Shown: one piece after another, positions 23,492 through 30,945 of the stretch
How the letters are laid out: each line of letters begins with the position of its first letter
Numbering within the stretch: the first letter of the stretch is position 1
Assembly (NCBI GenBank): GCA_028277395.1
Contig: JANQGJ010000054.1
Span: forward strand, 34,997 to 98,996
Length of the DNA: 64,000 nucleotides
Direction of reading: 5' to 3'
Origin: Bacteroidales bacterium
GTDB lineage: Bacteria > Bacteroidota > Bacteroidia > Bacteroidales > F082
Made by a program: the position numbers and the translations under genes
Notes under the pieces: generated by a model
Told to the model about the DNA's origin: nothing
Databases searched by the model: none
The model's input: the letters and a program-made list of their open reading frames with translations, nothing else

Positions 23492-24238
23492 TTACGTATC
23501 CATACCTCCGCATACATTTATCACTTGTCCTGATACATATGATGACAGATCAGATCCAAGGAATGTAGCAACATCTGCAACATCCTCAGGTTTTCCTGAG
23601 CGACGTAAAGGAATGGTTTTGATCCAGGCTTCTCGCACTTCACCACTAAGTTTATGAGTCATATCTGTTTCAATAAACCCCGGAGCAATGGCATTACAGC
23701 GTATATTACGTGAACCCAGCTCCTGTGCGATGGATTTTGTAAAACCAATCATACCGGCTTTTGAAGCAGAATAATTTGACTGACCTGCATTACCGCTAAC
23801 ACCAACCACAGAGCTCATATTAATAATTGACCCTCCGCGTTGCTTCATCATGGTACGTTGAACGGCTTTTGTCAGATTGAAGGCAGATTTCAGATTAACT
23901 GTAAGTACCGCATCCCAGTCTTTTTCCTGCATTCTCATCAAAAGGTTATCACGTGTAATACCGGCATTATTAACCAATATGTCGATACGTCCAAAGTCAT
24001 CAACAACAGCATTTATGAGTTTTTCACTATCCTCAAACGAAGCTGCATTTGAAGCATATCCTTTAGCCTTAACACCAAGAGCAGTCAATTCCGCCTCAGT
24101 AGCCTCCATATTTTCATCATAATTAAGATCTGAAAATGCAACATTGGCACCTTCTTCGGCATATTTCATAGCAATAGATTTACCTATACCTCTTGCTGCA
24201 CCTGTAATTAAAGCAGTTTTTCCTTCCAGTAATTTCAT
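23492..24238 (-). CDS. fabG: 3-oxoacyl-[acyl-carrier-protein] reductase
   Basis: FabG reduces 3-oxoacyl-ACP with NADPH in fatty-acid synthesis. The 248-residue short-chain dehydrogenase has the TGAARGIGKS nucleotide loop, NNAG, the catalytic Ser-Tyr-Lys set (NMSSVVGVSGNAGQSNYSASKAG) and the C-terminal SSYVSGQVINVCGGMDT, all characteristic of FabG. Confidence 0.94.
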   Translation of the reverse strand: MKLLEGKTALITGAARGIGKSIAMKYAEEGANVAFSDLNYDENMEATEAELTALGVKAKGYASNAASFEDSEKLINAVVDDFGRIDILVNNAGITRDNLLMRMQEKDWDAVLTVNLKSAFNLTKAVQRTMMKQRGGSIINMSSVVGVSGNAGQSNYSASKAGMIGFTKSIAQELGSRNIRCNAIAPGFIETDMTHKLSGEVREAWIKTIPLRRSGKPEDVADVATFLGSDLSSYVSGQVINVCGGMDT

Positions 24239-24462
24239 ATTAAAAAAATAAAATTGTTATTGTTAAGACAGAAAATAAACGAGAACTAACTCAAATAGTT
24301 CAGTCTTCTAAAAAGCATTTTAGTGCGTGTCAAAGATATAAATTTTAACATCTTTATAATATTTCATTTTGATTCCATATTTCGGATATGGGAATTAAAT
24401 CTGTATCACATTAGTGAAAAAGAAATTAAGATTAGTTTTTAATGATATATCAAAAAATATTG

Positions 24463-24470
24463 TACTTTTG
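24463..24470 (+). promoter_or_regulatory. TACTTTTG promoter box of the tRNA-Arg gene
   Basis: TACTTTTG fits the TAnnTTTG box and ends 15 bases before the first base of the tRNA. The preceding 250 bases hold nothing else I recognise. Confidence 0.5.
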
Positions 24471-24485
24471 CACTCCGAAATTAAC

Positions 24486-24558
24486 GGACTCGTAGCATAA
24501 CGGATAGTGCACCTGACTACGGATCAGGAGGTTGCAGGTTCGAATCCTGCCGGGTTCA
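24486..24558 (+). tRNA. tRNA-Arg (anticodon ACG)
   Basis: A complete cloverleaf of 73 bases. The acceptor GGACTCG pairs with CGGGTTC (with G-T pairs), the anticodon arm is CCTGA-CTACGGA-TCAGG with anticodon ACG, the T arm is GCAGG-TTCGAAT-CCTGC, and the discriminator is A. CCA is not encoded. Its 3' half is duplicated 34.7 kb downstream, so it is the integration site of the element that follows. Confidence 0.95.
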
Positions 24559-24560
24559 CT
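24514..24560 (+). repeat. Left attachment site (attL) within tRNA-Arg
   Basis: These 47 bases, from the anticodon stem through the discriminator plus CT, are repeated exactly at 59,190-59,236 in the same orientation. Identity stops on both sides. Insertion left the tRNA gene intact on this side. Confidence 0.93.
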
Positions 24561-24568
24561 TCAAAATC

Positions 24569-24605
24569 AAGAGGTTGCAAAGACAAAAATTGCAACCTCT
24601 TTTTA
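24569..24605 (+). terminator. Terminator after tRNA-Arg (element side)
   Basis: AAGAGGTTGCA (24,569-24,579) pairs perfectly with TGCAACCTCTT (24,591-24,601) and is followed by T's. It lies inside the element, so the inserted DNA supplies a replacement terminator for the tRNA. Confidence 0.8.
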
Positions 24606-24623
24606 TTTGCACTCAATTTGCAC
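24605..24623 (+). repeat. Arm-type integrase site, left end (two TTTGCAC heptamers)
   Basis: ATTTGCACTCAATTTGCAC occurs here and again, base for base and in the same orientation, at 59,066-59,084. It contains two TTTGCAC heptamers spaced 11 bp apart, one helical turn, as expected for arm sites bound by the integrase N-terminal domain. It starts 45 bp inside the attL boundary. Confidence 0.7.
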
Positions 24624-24652
24624 GCATAATTTGGGCTATTTTGGGTCTATTT

Positions 24653-24874
24653 TCATAAATAAAAATCTTCAGAATTGCCTTTGGGTTCATATGAGAATAA
24701 ATAATCAATATCGCCGGTAATGCAATTTGGATCATCTTTATAACTTCTGCGGAGTAATTTAATAATTGGCTCTGAACCATTTTCGATAATATATATTACC
24801 CCCTCTCCTATTATCGTTTCTTCAGCAATTATCGTTTTTAGAATTTTTATTTGTTTTGGTGTTGATTTTTGCAT
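24653..24874 (-). CDS. Small hypothetical protein at the element's left end
   Basis: A 73-residue acidic-basic mixed protein (KQIKILKTIIAEETIIGEG near the start) with no motif I recognise. It has no clear ribosome-binding site. Position near the attachment site would suit a small accessory protein, but it could be a chance reading frame. Confidence 0.35.
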   Translation of the reverse strand: MQKSTPKQIKILKTIIAEETIIGEGVIYIIENGSEPIIKLLRRSYKDDPNCITGDIDYLFSYEPKGNSEDFYL

Positions 24875-25047
24875 GGCAGATAATGATTAGAAAAATAAAA
24901 AAATCCCATTGCAATTGGATTTGATAAAATCTATTTGCAACGGAACGAATTTTTGCCGAGAGTGTTTTAACTTATCTAATTGTCCAGAAGAAATTTTTAA
25001 CTGAAATCAGATTGACTTGCGAATTCAAACTTCATTAATGCATCCTA

Positions 25048-25098
25048 ATAATTTATAAGAAATTTTTAACATATATTTGTCTTAACAACAAGTTGTGG
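25048..25098 (+). promoter_or_regulatory. Promoter/attI-like sequence heading a cassette group
   Basis: These 51 bases match 60,413-60,463 at 44 positions with no gaps. They include a TATATTTG promoter box (25,072-25,079) and end in the small palindrome ACAACAAGTTGT plus GG. Similarity ends sharply there in both copies, and different genes follow, as with an integron attI and its cassette promoter. Of the roughly 310 bases between the small gene and the next gene, this is the only feature I see. Confidence 0.55.
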
Positions 25099-25186
25099 TG
25101 CATTTAGGTGAGATGGAATCTAATAATCTAACGTAACAAATCATCATTTTGGGATTTGGAATAATGGATAAATAAAGAGTGATAAA

Positions 25187-25927
25187 ATGAGCTTTTCAAA
25201 AGAATATATATTAAGCGAGATTAAAAAAGTTGCCGAGTTGAATAATGGTGAGATGGTTGGAAGGAGAAAGTTTGAAACCATAACAGGTATTAAGGAAAAG
25301 GATTGGAAGGGAAAGTTCTGGATTAATTGGTCAGATGTTGTTTTGGAAGCAGGGTATCAACCAGGAGTATTTTCCAAAGCTTGGGATGATGATATATTAC
25401 TTGAAAGATTAGCTGAATTGATACTTGAACTTGACCACTTTCCTCAGATTGCAGAACTTAAGATGAAAAGAAATATGGACTCTTCTTTTCCAAATGAGAA
25501 AACGTACAGAAAGTTTGGAACTAAAGTGTTTAGAGCAAAAGCTGTTTATGAATGGGCTTTAGATAAAACAAAGTATCACAGAGTGGTAGAGATAACTAAA
25601 CCATTGTATTTAGAAGCACTAAAAGAGAGTGATAAAGGAAATGTTGGGGACATACTGGAAAACTCAACTCAAATTGGTTATGTGTATTTAATGAAATCAG
25701 GTAAATATTATAAGGTTGGTAAGACTAATTCACTTGATAGACGTCAATATGAAATCGGATTGCAATTACCTGAAGGAATTGAGCCGATTCATAGTATTGA
25801 AACGGATGATCCGAGTGGAATTGAAGCATATTGGCATAATAGATTTAAAGACAAAAGACTTAATGGAGAATGGTTTGACTTGTCCAATGCTGATGTTATA
25901 ATATTTAAGAAGAGAAAGTTTATGTAA
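25187..25927 (+). CDS. GIY-YIG (T5orf172/MUG113-like) domain protein
   Basis: The C-terminal 80 residues form a GIY-YIG-like nuclease domain: GYVYLMKSGKYYKVGKT, with the Arg of SLDRRQYEIG, the Glu in GIEAYWHNRF, and the NGEWFDLS ending usual for the T5orf172 branch. The N-terminal 150 residues contain two similar helical modules (EIKKVAELNNGEMVGRRKFE and LAELILELDHFPQIAELKMK), of a type often seen before homing or repair nucleases. It is the first gene after the promoter/attI-like sequence and is followed by a large palindromic site, so it behaves as a gene cassette. Target unknown. Confidence 0.8.
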   Translation: MSFSKEYILSEIKKVAELNNGEMVGRRKFETITGIKEKDWKGKFWINWSDVVLEAGYQPGVFSKAWDDDILLERLAELILELDHFPQIAELKMKRNMDSSFPNEKTYRKFGTKVFRAKAVYEWALDKTKYHRVVEITKPLYLEALKESDKGNVGDILENSTQIGYVYLMKSGKYYKVGKTNSLDRRQYEIGLQLPEGIEPIHSIETDDPSGIEAYWHNRFKDKRLNGEWFDLSNADVIIFKKRKFM

Positions 25928-25936
25928 TAAAAACGA

Positions 25937-26075
25937 CACCGCAACACGCGTTAAACAAAATTGCGCAGAAAGTAGTAATTTACAGGCATGGTAACATTTA
26001 ATAAAATATATAACGGCTGGACAGGTAAGCGTTTCAAAATGCGCAACTTTGTTTAGCGCCACCCGTTGTAGTACA
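25937..26075 (+). repeat. attC-like imperfect palindrome
   Basis: The 20-base arms at 25,948-25,967 and 26,040-26,059 are complementary at 18 of 20 positions, with outer CAAC (25,942-25,945) and GTTG (26,065-26,068) blocks and a central segment of about 72 bases. The right boundary reads CGTTGTAG, close to the GTTGTGG and GTTGTAG ends of the two attI-like sequences. It separates two unrelated genes. Overall layout recalls integron attC sites, without the exact GTTRRRY core. Confidence 0.6.
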
Positions 26076-26088
26076 TACCGCTGACGAA

Positions 26089-26670
26089 ATGACAACAGAG
26101 GAATTTAAGGCGTATTGGGAAAATAATTATTCTGATTCATATCCGATCGATTATGAAATGAAACATGTTTTTAATGAGAGATGGTTTAGGATTCATAGTT
26201 TGCCAGATTCAAAACGATATGCAGATAATGAAGCTGATTATGATATTTTATTAAAAAGACAAAACGACCTGATTTCAGACCTGTTTACTTCAAATGACTT
26301 TCATATCATCACTGGATTTTTTAAACATAACAAATCAGAAAAACTAACTGATGACTATTTCGATTTAGAAACATTCCAAAAACTTGATACCTTAGAATTA
26401 CATAAAATTAGACCTGAAGAATATCATGATGACAAAATGTACTATGATATATTTTTAAAATCGGCGAAATGGAAATTAAATGATTTTAACTCTCTTTTGA
26501 TAAAAATTGCTGATGGCGAAAGAAGGGCAATGTTTGTAAATATGATAGTTAATATCACTATCGTTCCCTATGATGGAGGCATGGATGTAATTTTACCTGA
26601 TTCAGAAATTCGAGATAAATATAAAATTAAATATAAGGATTGGCTTTCACTTAGAGAAGATGGCTTATAG
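26089..26670 (+). CDS. Hypothetical cassette protein
   Basis: A 193-residue soluble protein that starts 13 bases past the palindromic site. It contains RIHSLPDSKRYADNEADYDILLKRQN (described in part: an LPxSKRY block followed by a helix), which recalls a family of unassigned Bacteroidota cassette proteins. It is acidic and lacks membrane segments. I do not recognise a function. Confidence 0.7.
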   Translation: MTTEEFKAYWENNYSDSYPIDYEMKHVFNERWFRIHSLPDSKRYADNEADYDILLKRQNDLISDLFTSNDFHIITGFFKHNKSEKLTDDYFDLETFQKLDTLELHKIRPEEYHDDKMYYDIFLKSAKWKLNDFNSLLIKIADGERRAMFVNMIVNITIVPYDGGMDVILPDSEIRDKYKIKYKDWLSLREDGL

Positions 26671-26693
26671 ATAACATGATAAAATAACAAACT

Positions 26694-27104
26694 ATGGACT
26701 TTGATTTAATAAAAGTAATTATATCGGTTATGATTGTGGTTATCGGTTGGATTACAGGTCACATTCTAACTAATAAAATAAACCGGAAACAAAAAAGAAG
26801 AGATATTTCAACTGAACACTTGATAAATGCTTATAGAGTTCTAACAAACGATATTTCCCATCGGGATGAGAATGCCGAAAGATCATTGAAACTAGAAAAT
26901 ATTTTATCTGACATCCAGCTTTTTGGTTCTAAAACGCAGGTTGATTTAGCGAAAAAACTTGTCAATGACGTTGCTACAGGTGGTAGTTTTCAATTAGATC
27001 CTTTAATTAATGATTTACGAGATGACTTACGAAATCAATTAGGATTAAGCAAACTTGAAGGTAATATAACATGGCTGAGATTCAAAGAAAAGAACAATAA
27101 ATGA
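26694..27104 (+). CDS. Small single-pass membrane protein of the cassette group
   Basis: The 136-residue protein has an N-terminal membrane helix (about residues 5-25, VIISVMIVVIGWITGHIL) and a cytoplasmic helical, charged remainder. It starts 23 bases after the preceding gene, so the two share a cassette or transcript. Function unknown; pairs of a soluble and a single-helix protein are common in accessory cassettes. Confidence 0.65.
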   Translation: MDFDLIKVIISVMIVVIGWITGHILTNKINRKQKRRDISTEHLINAYRVLTNDISHRDENAERSLKLENILSDIQLFGSKTQVDLAKKLVNDVATGGSFQLDPLINDLRDDLRNQLGLSKLEGNITWLRFKEKNNK

Positions 27105-27155
27105 AGTATGTACGTGCTATAACACACAATATAAAACAGTTGGGGGGTCAGTGAT

Positions 27156-27178
27156 TTGCGAGAATTTTATTCTTGCGC
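27156..27178 (+). repeat. Short hairpin after the last cassette gene
   Basis: GCGAGAAT and ATTCTTGC pair around a 3-base centre, flanked by TTGG and CCAA further out. It could be a remnant of another cassette boundary. The rest of 27,105-27,378 shows no gene. Confidence 0.35.
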
Positions 27179-27378
27179 CAACTTTTTTCTCGATTGATAC
27201 AAACGCGCTCCGAAAACCCAGCAGAAAAAATTTCGTGAAAATTGGCTTGACTTTTTTCGTTCAGTCTTTACAATTTTGATGTGCCATAAGGTCGCTGAAA
27301 GTTCTTCTCAAAAATTAACACAAAATTGGATTATACTACCTATAGACTTGAAAAACAGGTGTCGAATGGGTGAAAATT

Positions 27379-27425
27379 GGCTCATAACCCGAAGGTCGGG
27401 GGTTCGAATCCCCCCTCCGCAACCA
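27379..27425 (+). pseudogene. 3' half of a tRNA-Met (CAT) gene, old attachment site
   Basis: From the middle of the anticodon stem on, the sequence reads as a tRNA: anticodon loop CTCATAA (CAT), variable loop, T arm GGGGG-TTCGAAT-CCCCC, acceptor CTCCGCA, A, and an encoded CCA. The 5' half is absent: the preceding bases do not pair. The fragment lies 92 bases from the start of a recombinase gene, as expected of an attachment site carried by an element. Confidence 0.75.
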
Positions 27426-27481
27426 CTAAGCCAGTCATAAAGCAAGAATCCTTGAACAAAAAATGTGTTAATTGGTAGTCC

Positions 27482-27512
27482 AGCGACCCTATGGCAAAGC
27501 CCTAAGGTCGCT
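27482..27512 (+). promoter_or_regulatory. Hairpin just upstream of a recombinase start
   Basis: AGCGACC (27,482-27,488) pairs with GGTCGCT (27,506-27,512), with further GGC/GCC pairing inside. It ends 4 bases before the ATG of the recombinase and would sequester its translation start or act as a recombinase site. Confidence 0.4.
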
Positions 27513-27516
27513 CGCC

Positions 27517-28410
27517 ATGTCTCAACTTCAAAAACTTCATCACCGCTTTTGCCAACATTCATTAGTATTTAAAGGGAATAGTCCACGAACAATTGACTGG
27601 TTTAAATACGATTTCCGTTGGTTTCTCGAATTCGCAAAAATTAAACGATTAGAACAACTTACAAAACAGAATATCCAAGACTGGATTTTGAATGGAAAAC
27701 TAGAAAAAGAATGGTCAGCAAAAACTATTCGATTGCGTTTACAATCAATGAGTTTGTTTCTTGACTGGTGTGTACAGGAAAACTATATCAAAGAAAATCC
27801 ATGTTCAAAAATACCCAAGCCAAGATTGCCAAAAAGTATCCCAAAACATCTATCGGCAGACCAAGCGCAATTATTGCTTGACTGGGTGAGCAATTATTCT
27901 TTCAATTACAAATTTGAGAAAAGTAGGGCGCAGGCAATCATTGCAACTTTTATTTACACTGGGATTCGTAAAGCAGAACTTATGAGCCTAAAAGTGAACG
28001 ATGTTGACTTTGAAAGCAAGTCCCTCATTGTAAGACAAGGAAAATGTAGTAAAGACAGAATAATTCCAATGCACGAAAGTTTGATTGAGTCTTTGCAACG
28101 ATATTTAAAAGATCGCGCGAGGTTAGGAAAATGTTGTCCGTATTTCTTCACTGCTATGCGACAAGATTCAAAGATGGGAGACTCCGTTATAAAACGACTT
28201 GTGGAGAAAATTAGAAAGAAAAGCGGAATTCAGTTTTATCCTCATTTATTACGTCACACGTTTGCAACATTGATGTTGGAAGGTGGGTGTAATCTGTTTG
28301 CGCTTTCACAAATGATGGGGCATTCTGATATTAAGACGACAACCATTTATTTGTCTGCAACAAAATCTCACCTTCAAGAACAAATTACGAAGCACCCTCT
28401 CCAGTTCTAA
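27517..28410 (+). CDS. XerC/D-like tyrosine recombinase (left of a tail-to-tail pair)
   Basis: The protein has an N-terminal SAM-like core-binding domain (SPRTIDWFKYDFRWFLEFA) and a catalytic domain with Arg in TGIRKAELMSL, Lys in RQGKCSKDRIIPM, H-x-x-R in HLLRHTFAT, MGHSDIKTT and the nucleophile Tyr in TIYLS. All catalytic positions are kept, so it should be active. The ATG at 27,517 is preferred to the one 45 bases upstream because the conserved part starts there. It overlaps the end of the opposite recombinase gene by 4 bases and lies beside a broken tRNA-Met. Confidence 0.88.
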   Translation: MSQLQKLHHRFCQHSLVFKGNSPRTIDWFKYDFRWFLEFAKIKRLEQLTKQNIQDWILNGKLEKEWSAKTIRLRLQSMSLFLDWCVQENYIKENPCSKIPKPRLPKSIPKHLSADQAQLLLDWVSNYSFNYKFEKSRAQAIIATFIYTGIRKAELMSLKVNDVDFESKSLIVRQGKCSKDRIIPMHESLIESLQRYLKDRARLGKCCPYFFTAMRQDSKMGDSVIKRLVEKIRKKSGIQFYPHLLRHTFATLMLEGGCNLFALSQMMGHSDIKTTTIYLSATKSHLQEQITKHPLQF

Positions 28411-29294
28411 ATCAATTGAAGTTCATTAAAACTCTTTTTTATGCTTTCGTTGGAAACAGAAAGATATATTTGAGTGGTACTAATGCAACTATGTCCCATG
28501 ATTTCCTTTAACTTGTAGAGATTCAAATCTGCGTTCACAGAAAGTCGTGCGAATGTATGTCGAAGCATATGGGGTGTTATTTTAATACCAGAAGCAAGAG
28601 AGATTTTTTTAAAGATATTATACAGGTTTTTTTCTGTTAGTCGTTTTTCCGAACGAACACTCGTAAAAAACCACTGTCCAATATTTCCATTTTTTTGTTT
28701 TTCTTTCATATAGCCTCGAAGTACAACAGATAATCTGGGATGAATCGGGACAAGACGATCCTTTTTTCCTTTTCCTTGCCGAATGATTATTTGTTCACTT
28801 TCTAAGTTTACATCATTTGTTTTGAGGTTAAGCAATTCACGAAGCCTCAAACCTGAAAAGATGAACATTGTTAAGATTGCTTCGTTTCTTATTTTTTCGA
28901 TTTTATAATGCCAAGGATACCAAGCTGTGTGATAGAGAATCTTCATAGTTTCCTCCTTTGTGATACATCGGGGGAGGCGTTTTGGGATTTTGGGTTTTTC
29001 AATATTTTTTGTGGGATTTTTTGAAATAAATCCCTGTTTTTCACACCAAGAAAAAAAGGATGAAAGATTTTGCAGGTAGTTCCGAAAGGTTTTAGGCGAC
29101 CAGCCTTTTGACTTGGTGTTTTCAAATAAAAACTCGCGAATAATCCCATTGCTTAATTGTTTTATTCTTTCTGTTTCTGCAAATTCCACCAGTTTTTCTA
29201 AGGTAGAAATAATTGCGGTATGGCTTTTGGGGGTCATACCACGTTCAAGAAGGCAGTATTGCTTAAACTGCCTTGAAAGCTGTGAAACCTTCAT
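28407..29294 (-). CDS. XerC/D-like tyrosine recombinase (right of a tail-to-tail pair)
   Basis: A 295-residue relative of the neighbouring recombinase, with matching segments (SPKTFRNYLQNLSSFFSWCE, SGLRLRELLNLKTNDV, RQGKGKKDRLVPI, PHMLRHTFAR, MGHSCISTTQIYLS). Catalytic Arg, Lys, His, Arg, His and Tyr are all present. It faces its paralogue tail-to-tail. Two divergent copies side by side suggest a heterodimeric or strand-specific recombination system, as in XerC/XerD, with the palindromic sites to the right as possible targets. Confidence 0.88.
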   Translation of the reverse strand: MKVSQLSRQFKQYCLLERGMTPKSHTAIISTLEKLVEFAETERIKQLSNGIIREFLFENTKSKGWSPKTFRNYLQNLSSFFSWCEKQGFISKNPTKNIEKPKIPKRLPRCITKEETMKILYHTAWYPWHYKIEKIRNEAILTMFIFSGLRLRELLNLKTNDVNLESEQIIIRQGKGKKDRLVPIHPRLSVVLRGYMKEKQKNGNIGQWFFTSVRSEKRLTEKNLYNIFKKISLASGIKITPHMLRHTFARLSVNADLNLYKLKEIMGHSCISTTQIYLSVSNESIKKSFNELQLI

Positions 29295-29415
29295 GGGTTT
29301 ATGGGGAAAGATAAATTTCGAAGTGAAGGCTTTTTAACACACTTTGTCAATTTTAAGAAATTTTCCCTTCAGTTTGTTTTCATCACGAATGGTTAAAAAT
29401 AAAACCACAAAAGTG

Positions 29416-29488
29416 TGCCTGAGCCAAGAAAAAGTAAAACAATGCTCCTTCGGATTGCTCTTTGACTTTTTCTCTTATGGTTCAGGCA
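29416..29488 (+). repeat. 73-nt structured palindrome before the methyltransferase gene
   Basis: Three nested complementary blocks: TGCCTGA/TCAGGCA (29,416-29,422 and 29,482-29,488), GAAAAAGT/ACTTTTTC (29,428-29,435 and 29,465-29,472), and an apex TCC-TTC-GGA (29,446-29,454). It ends 36 bases before the next start codon. It is homologous to the palindrome at 30,193-30,264. Confidence 0.6.
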
Positions 29489-29524
29489 GAAGGAAAGTGT
29501 TTTTATTTTTTAATCAATCTAATA

Positions 29525-30160
29525 ATGATGAAAACACAAACCGGTTACGATTCTTACAATGTTTCTTTTCGTAAAACCAAAAGAGCAACATTCGAATTTT
29601 ATCCAACACCACCTGAAGCAACTCGTGCACTATTGAGTGAAGTTTCTTTTGATGGCTCTATTTGGGAGCCTGCCTGTGGGAAAGGTGATATTTCTAAAGT
29701 ACTCATTGAGTCAGGATATGACGTTGTGAGTACAGACCTTATTGATAGAGGTTTTGGTACAGGAAGTATCAATTTCCTGAATCAAACAAATCCACTCGCT
29801 AAAAACATTGTCACAAATCCTCCTTATGGTTTTGGTCTTGGTGATAAGTTTATAAAACATGCTCTTATCAACTGTCGTAAAACAGGTGGAAAAGTAGCTA
29901 TGCTTCTTAATCTTTCTTCACTTTGTTACTTTAAACGAACAGAAGCATTTAAAAACACTCCACCCAAAGCCATATATGCCTTAGATGATCTAACCTGCTA
30001 TCCGTATGGCGAGCCTTCGCAGGCAAGTTATTCCATTAAAAAACAACGTTATTGCTGGGTAATATGGGAAATTGGATTTACCGGAAGACCTGAATTCTGG
30101 TGGTTTTCCACAAAAGATTTCCGGAAACCAAAACATTCAGATTCATTTTTATCTAAATGA
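29525..30160 (+). CDS. Phage-type DNA adenine methyltransferase-like protein
   Basis: A small single-domain SAM-dependent methyltransferase: the start FYPTPPEATRALL, the SAM motif IWEPACGKGDISKVL, and the catalytic NPPYG motif of N6-adenine or N4-cytosine enzymes. No target-recognition domain or nuclease partner is adjacent. Starts at 29,525 or 29,528 (adjacent ATGs) are preferred over the upstream in-frame ATG at 29,462, which lies in the palindrome. Probably an orphan methyltransferase of phage or island origin. Confidence 0.82.
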   Translation: MMKTQTGYDSYNVSFRKTKRATFEFYPTPPEATRALLSEVSFDGSIWEPACGKGDISKVLIESGYDVVSTDLIDRGFGTGSINFLNQTNPLAKNIVTNPPYGFGLGDKFIKHALINCRKTGGKVAMLLNLSSLCYFKRTEAFKNTPPKAIYALDDLTCYPYGEPSQASYSIKKQRYCWVIWEIGFTGRPEFWWFSTKDFRKPKHSDSFLSK

Positions 30161-30192
30161 AACGGATTAAGAAACTGATCACCTTAAATCCT

Positions 30193-30264
30193 GACAACTT
30201 TCCTCTAAAGTCAAGGATTTGCCTCTTCGAGTTCCTCCTTTGACTTTATCGTCAGTTAGTTGTC
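30193..30264 (+). repeat. 72-nt structured palindrome before a hypothetical gene
   Basis: Nested blocks GACAACT/AGTTGTC (30,193-30,199 and 30,258-30,264), AAAGTCAAGG/CCTTTGACTTT (30,207-30,216 and 30,237-30,247), and apex CTC-TTC-GAG (30,223-30,231). The right arm CTTTGACTTT, the three-base TTC loop and the total length match the palindrome at 29,416-29,488. Many differences keep the pairing. Confidence 0.6.
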
Positions 30265-30305
30265 TTGGGATTGGATGCTCTTTATTTCTTAATACTAAAT
30301 TTATT

Positions 30306-30623
30306 ATGAGTAAAAATGAAAAACGGCAATCAGATGAAAAGAAAGTGTTTCAAATATCATGGAAGCGAATTCCAATAGAGATCACTTTCTCATTTATGCT
30401 TAAAGATATTGTTCCTCAATTGGTGCATTTATCAATCCAATCAGAAGACAGAATTCCTCTACCTATAACTGAAACTGGGTATCGATCAAAGTTTCTGTAT
30501 TTAGATGAGATTGATTATCACGGTGGAGTAATTCCATATGTTGAGAAATGGTTAGAGAAATGTTCCCAATCAAAGAAATGGAAACAATATGAAGCAAAAA
30601 ACCTCCAACTAATGCTTTTTTAA
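30306..30623 (+). CDS. Hypothetical protein
   Basis: A 105-residue protein starting MSKNEKRQSDEKK, with a middle of mixed strands (ISWKRIPIEITFSFML) and a C-terminus rich in Lys and Trp. I do not recognise it. The ATG at 30,306 follows the palindrome; the in-frame ATG at 30,219 lies inside it and is rejected. It sits in a short run of genes each preceded by a structured sequence. Confidence 0.6.
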   Translation: MSKNEKRQSDEKKVFQISWKRIPIEITFSFMLKDIVPQLVHLSIQSEDRIPLPITETGYRSKFLYLDEIDYHGGVIPYVEKWLEKCSQSKKWKQYEAKNLQLMLF

Positions 30624-30729
30624 AATAGCTGTGTTGGTTATTTTCTGCAGATTATCTACTTACTTAATCAAATTCCTGACAAAGTTAACCTCATATAAAT
30701 ATTTATCACTAAGCACTTTCGTTAACATT

Positions 30730-30822
30730 ATGAAAGATAATGCTACCTCCAGCCCTTCGGGTTCGTTCAGATTTTCCACTCTCCTACTCTTCGTTTCAGA
30801 GCAATTAGAAAATCAGACATGA
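30730..30822 (+). repeat. Degenerate palindromic region before the RadC-like gene
   Basis: An apex CCC-TTC-GGG (30,753-30,761) with loose flanking complementarity (GAAAGAT/ATTTTC) is followed by a second stem, GATTTTC paired with GAAAATC. This resembles the two upstream palindromes but is less regular. The rest of 30,624-30,945 shows one more small hairpin (CTGCC/GGCAG near 30,895) and no gene. Confidence 0.4.
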
Positions 30823-30945
30823 ATACTTGTTCTAAAATTTTTATTCCGGTTGAAAAAGCGCCAAAAATTTCATTAACGGCGTGCCAGACTTGTCTGCCGA
30901 AATAGGCAGAAGCCAACATAAATCCTCAGGGCAGGGGTGCAAACA

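Noticed and set aside
24605..24623. The repeated TTTGCAC site as a second tRNA-derived attachment core
   Set aside because: It is not part of the tRNA and lies inside both 47-bp repeats, so it fits arm-type binding sites and not the crossover.
25048..27104. A CRISPR array or phage remnant in the cassette region
   Set aside because: There are no short regularly spaced direct repeats and no phage structural genes; the repeats are palindromic and gene-spaced.
27379..27425. An intact tRNA-Met gene
   Set aside because: The bases before 27,379 do not pair with the anticodon stem, T arm or acceptor strand.
29416..30264. Ordinary rho-independent terminators
   Set aside because: They lie just before gene starts, not after genes with T runs, and the two share sequence and structure.
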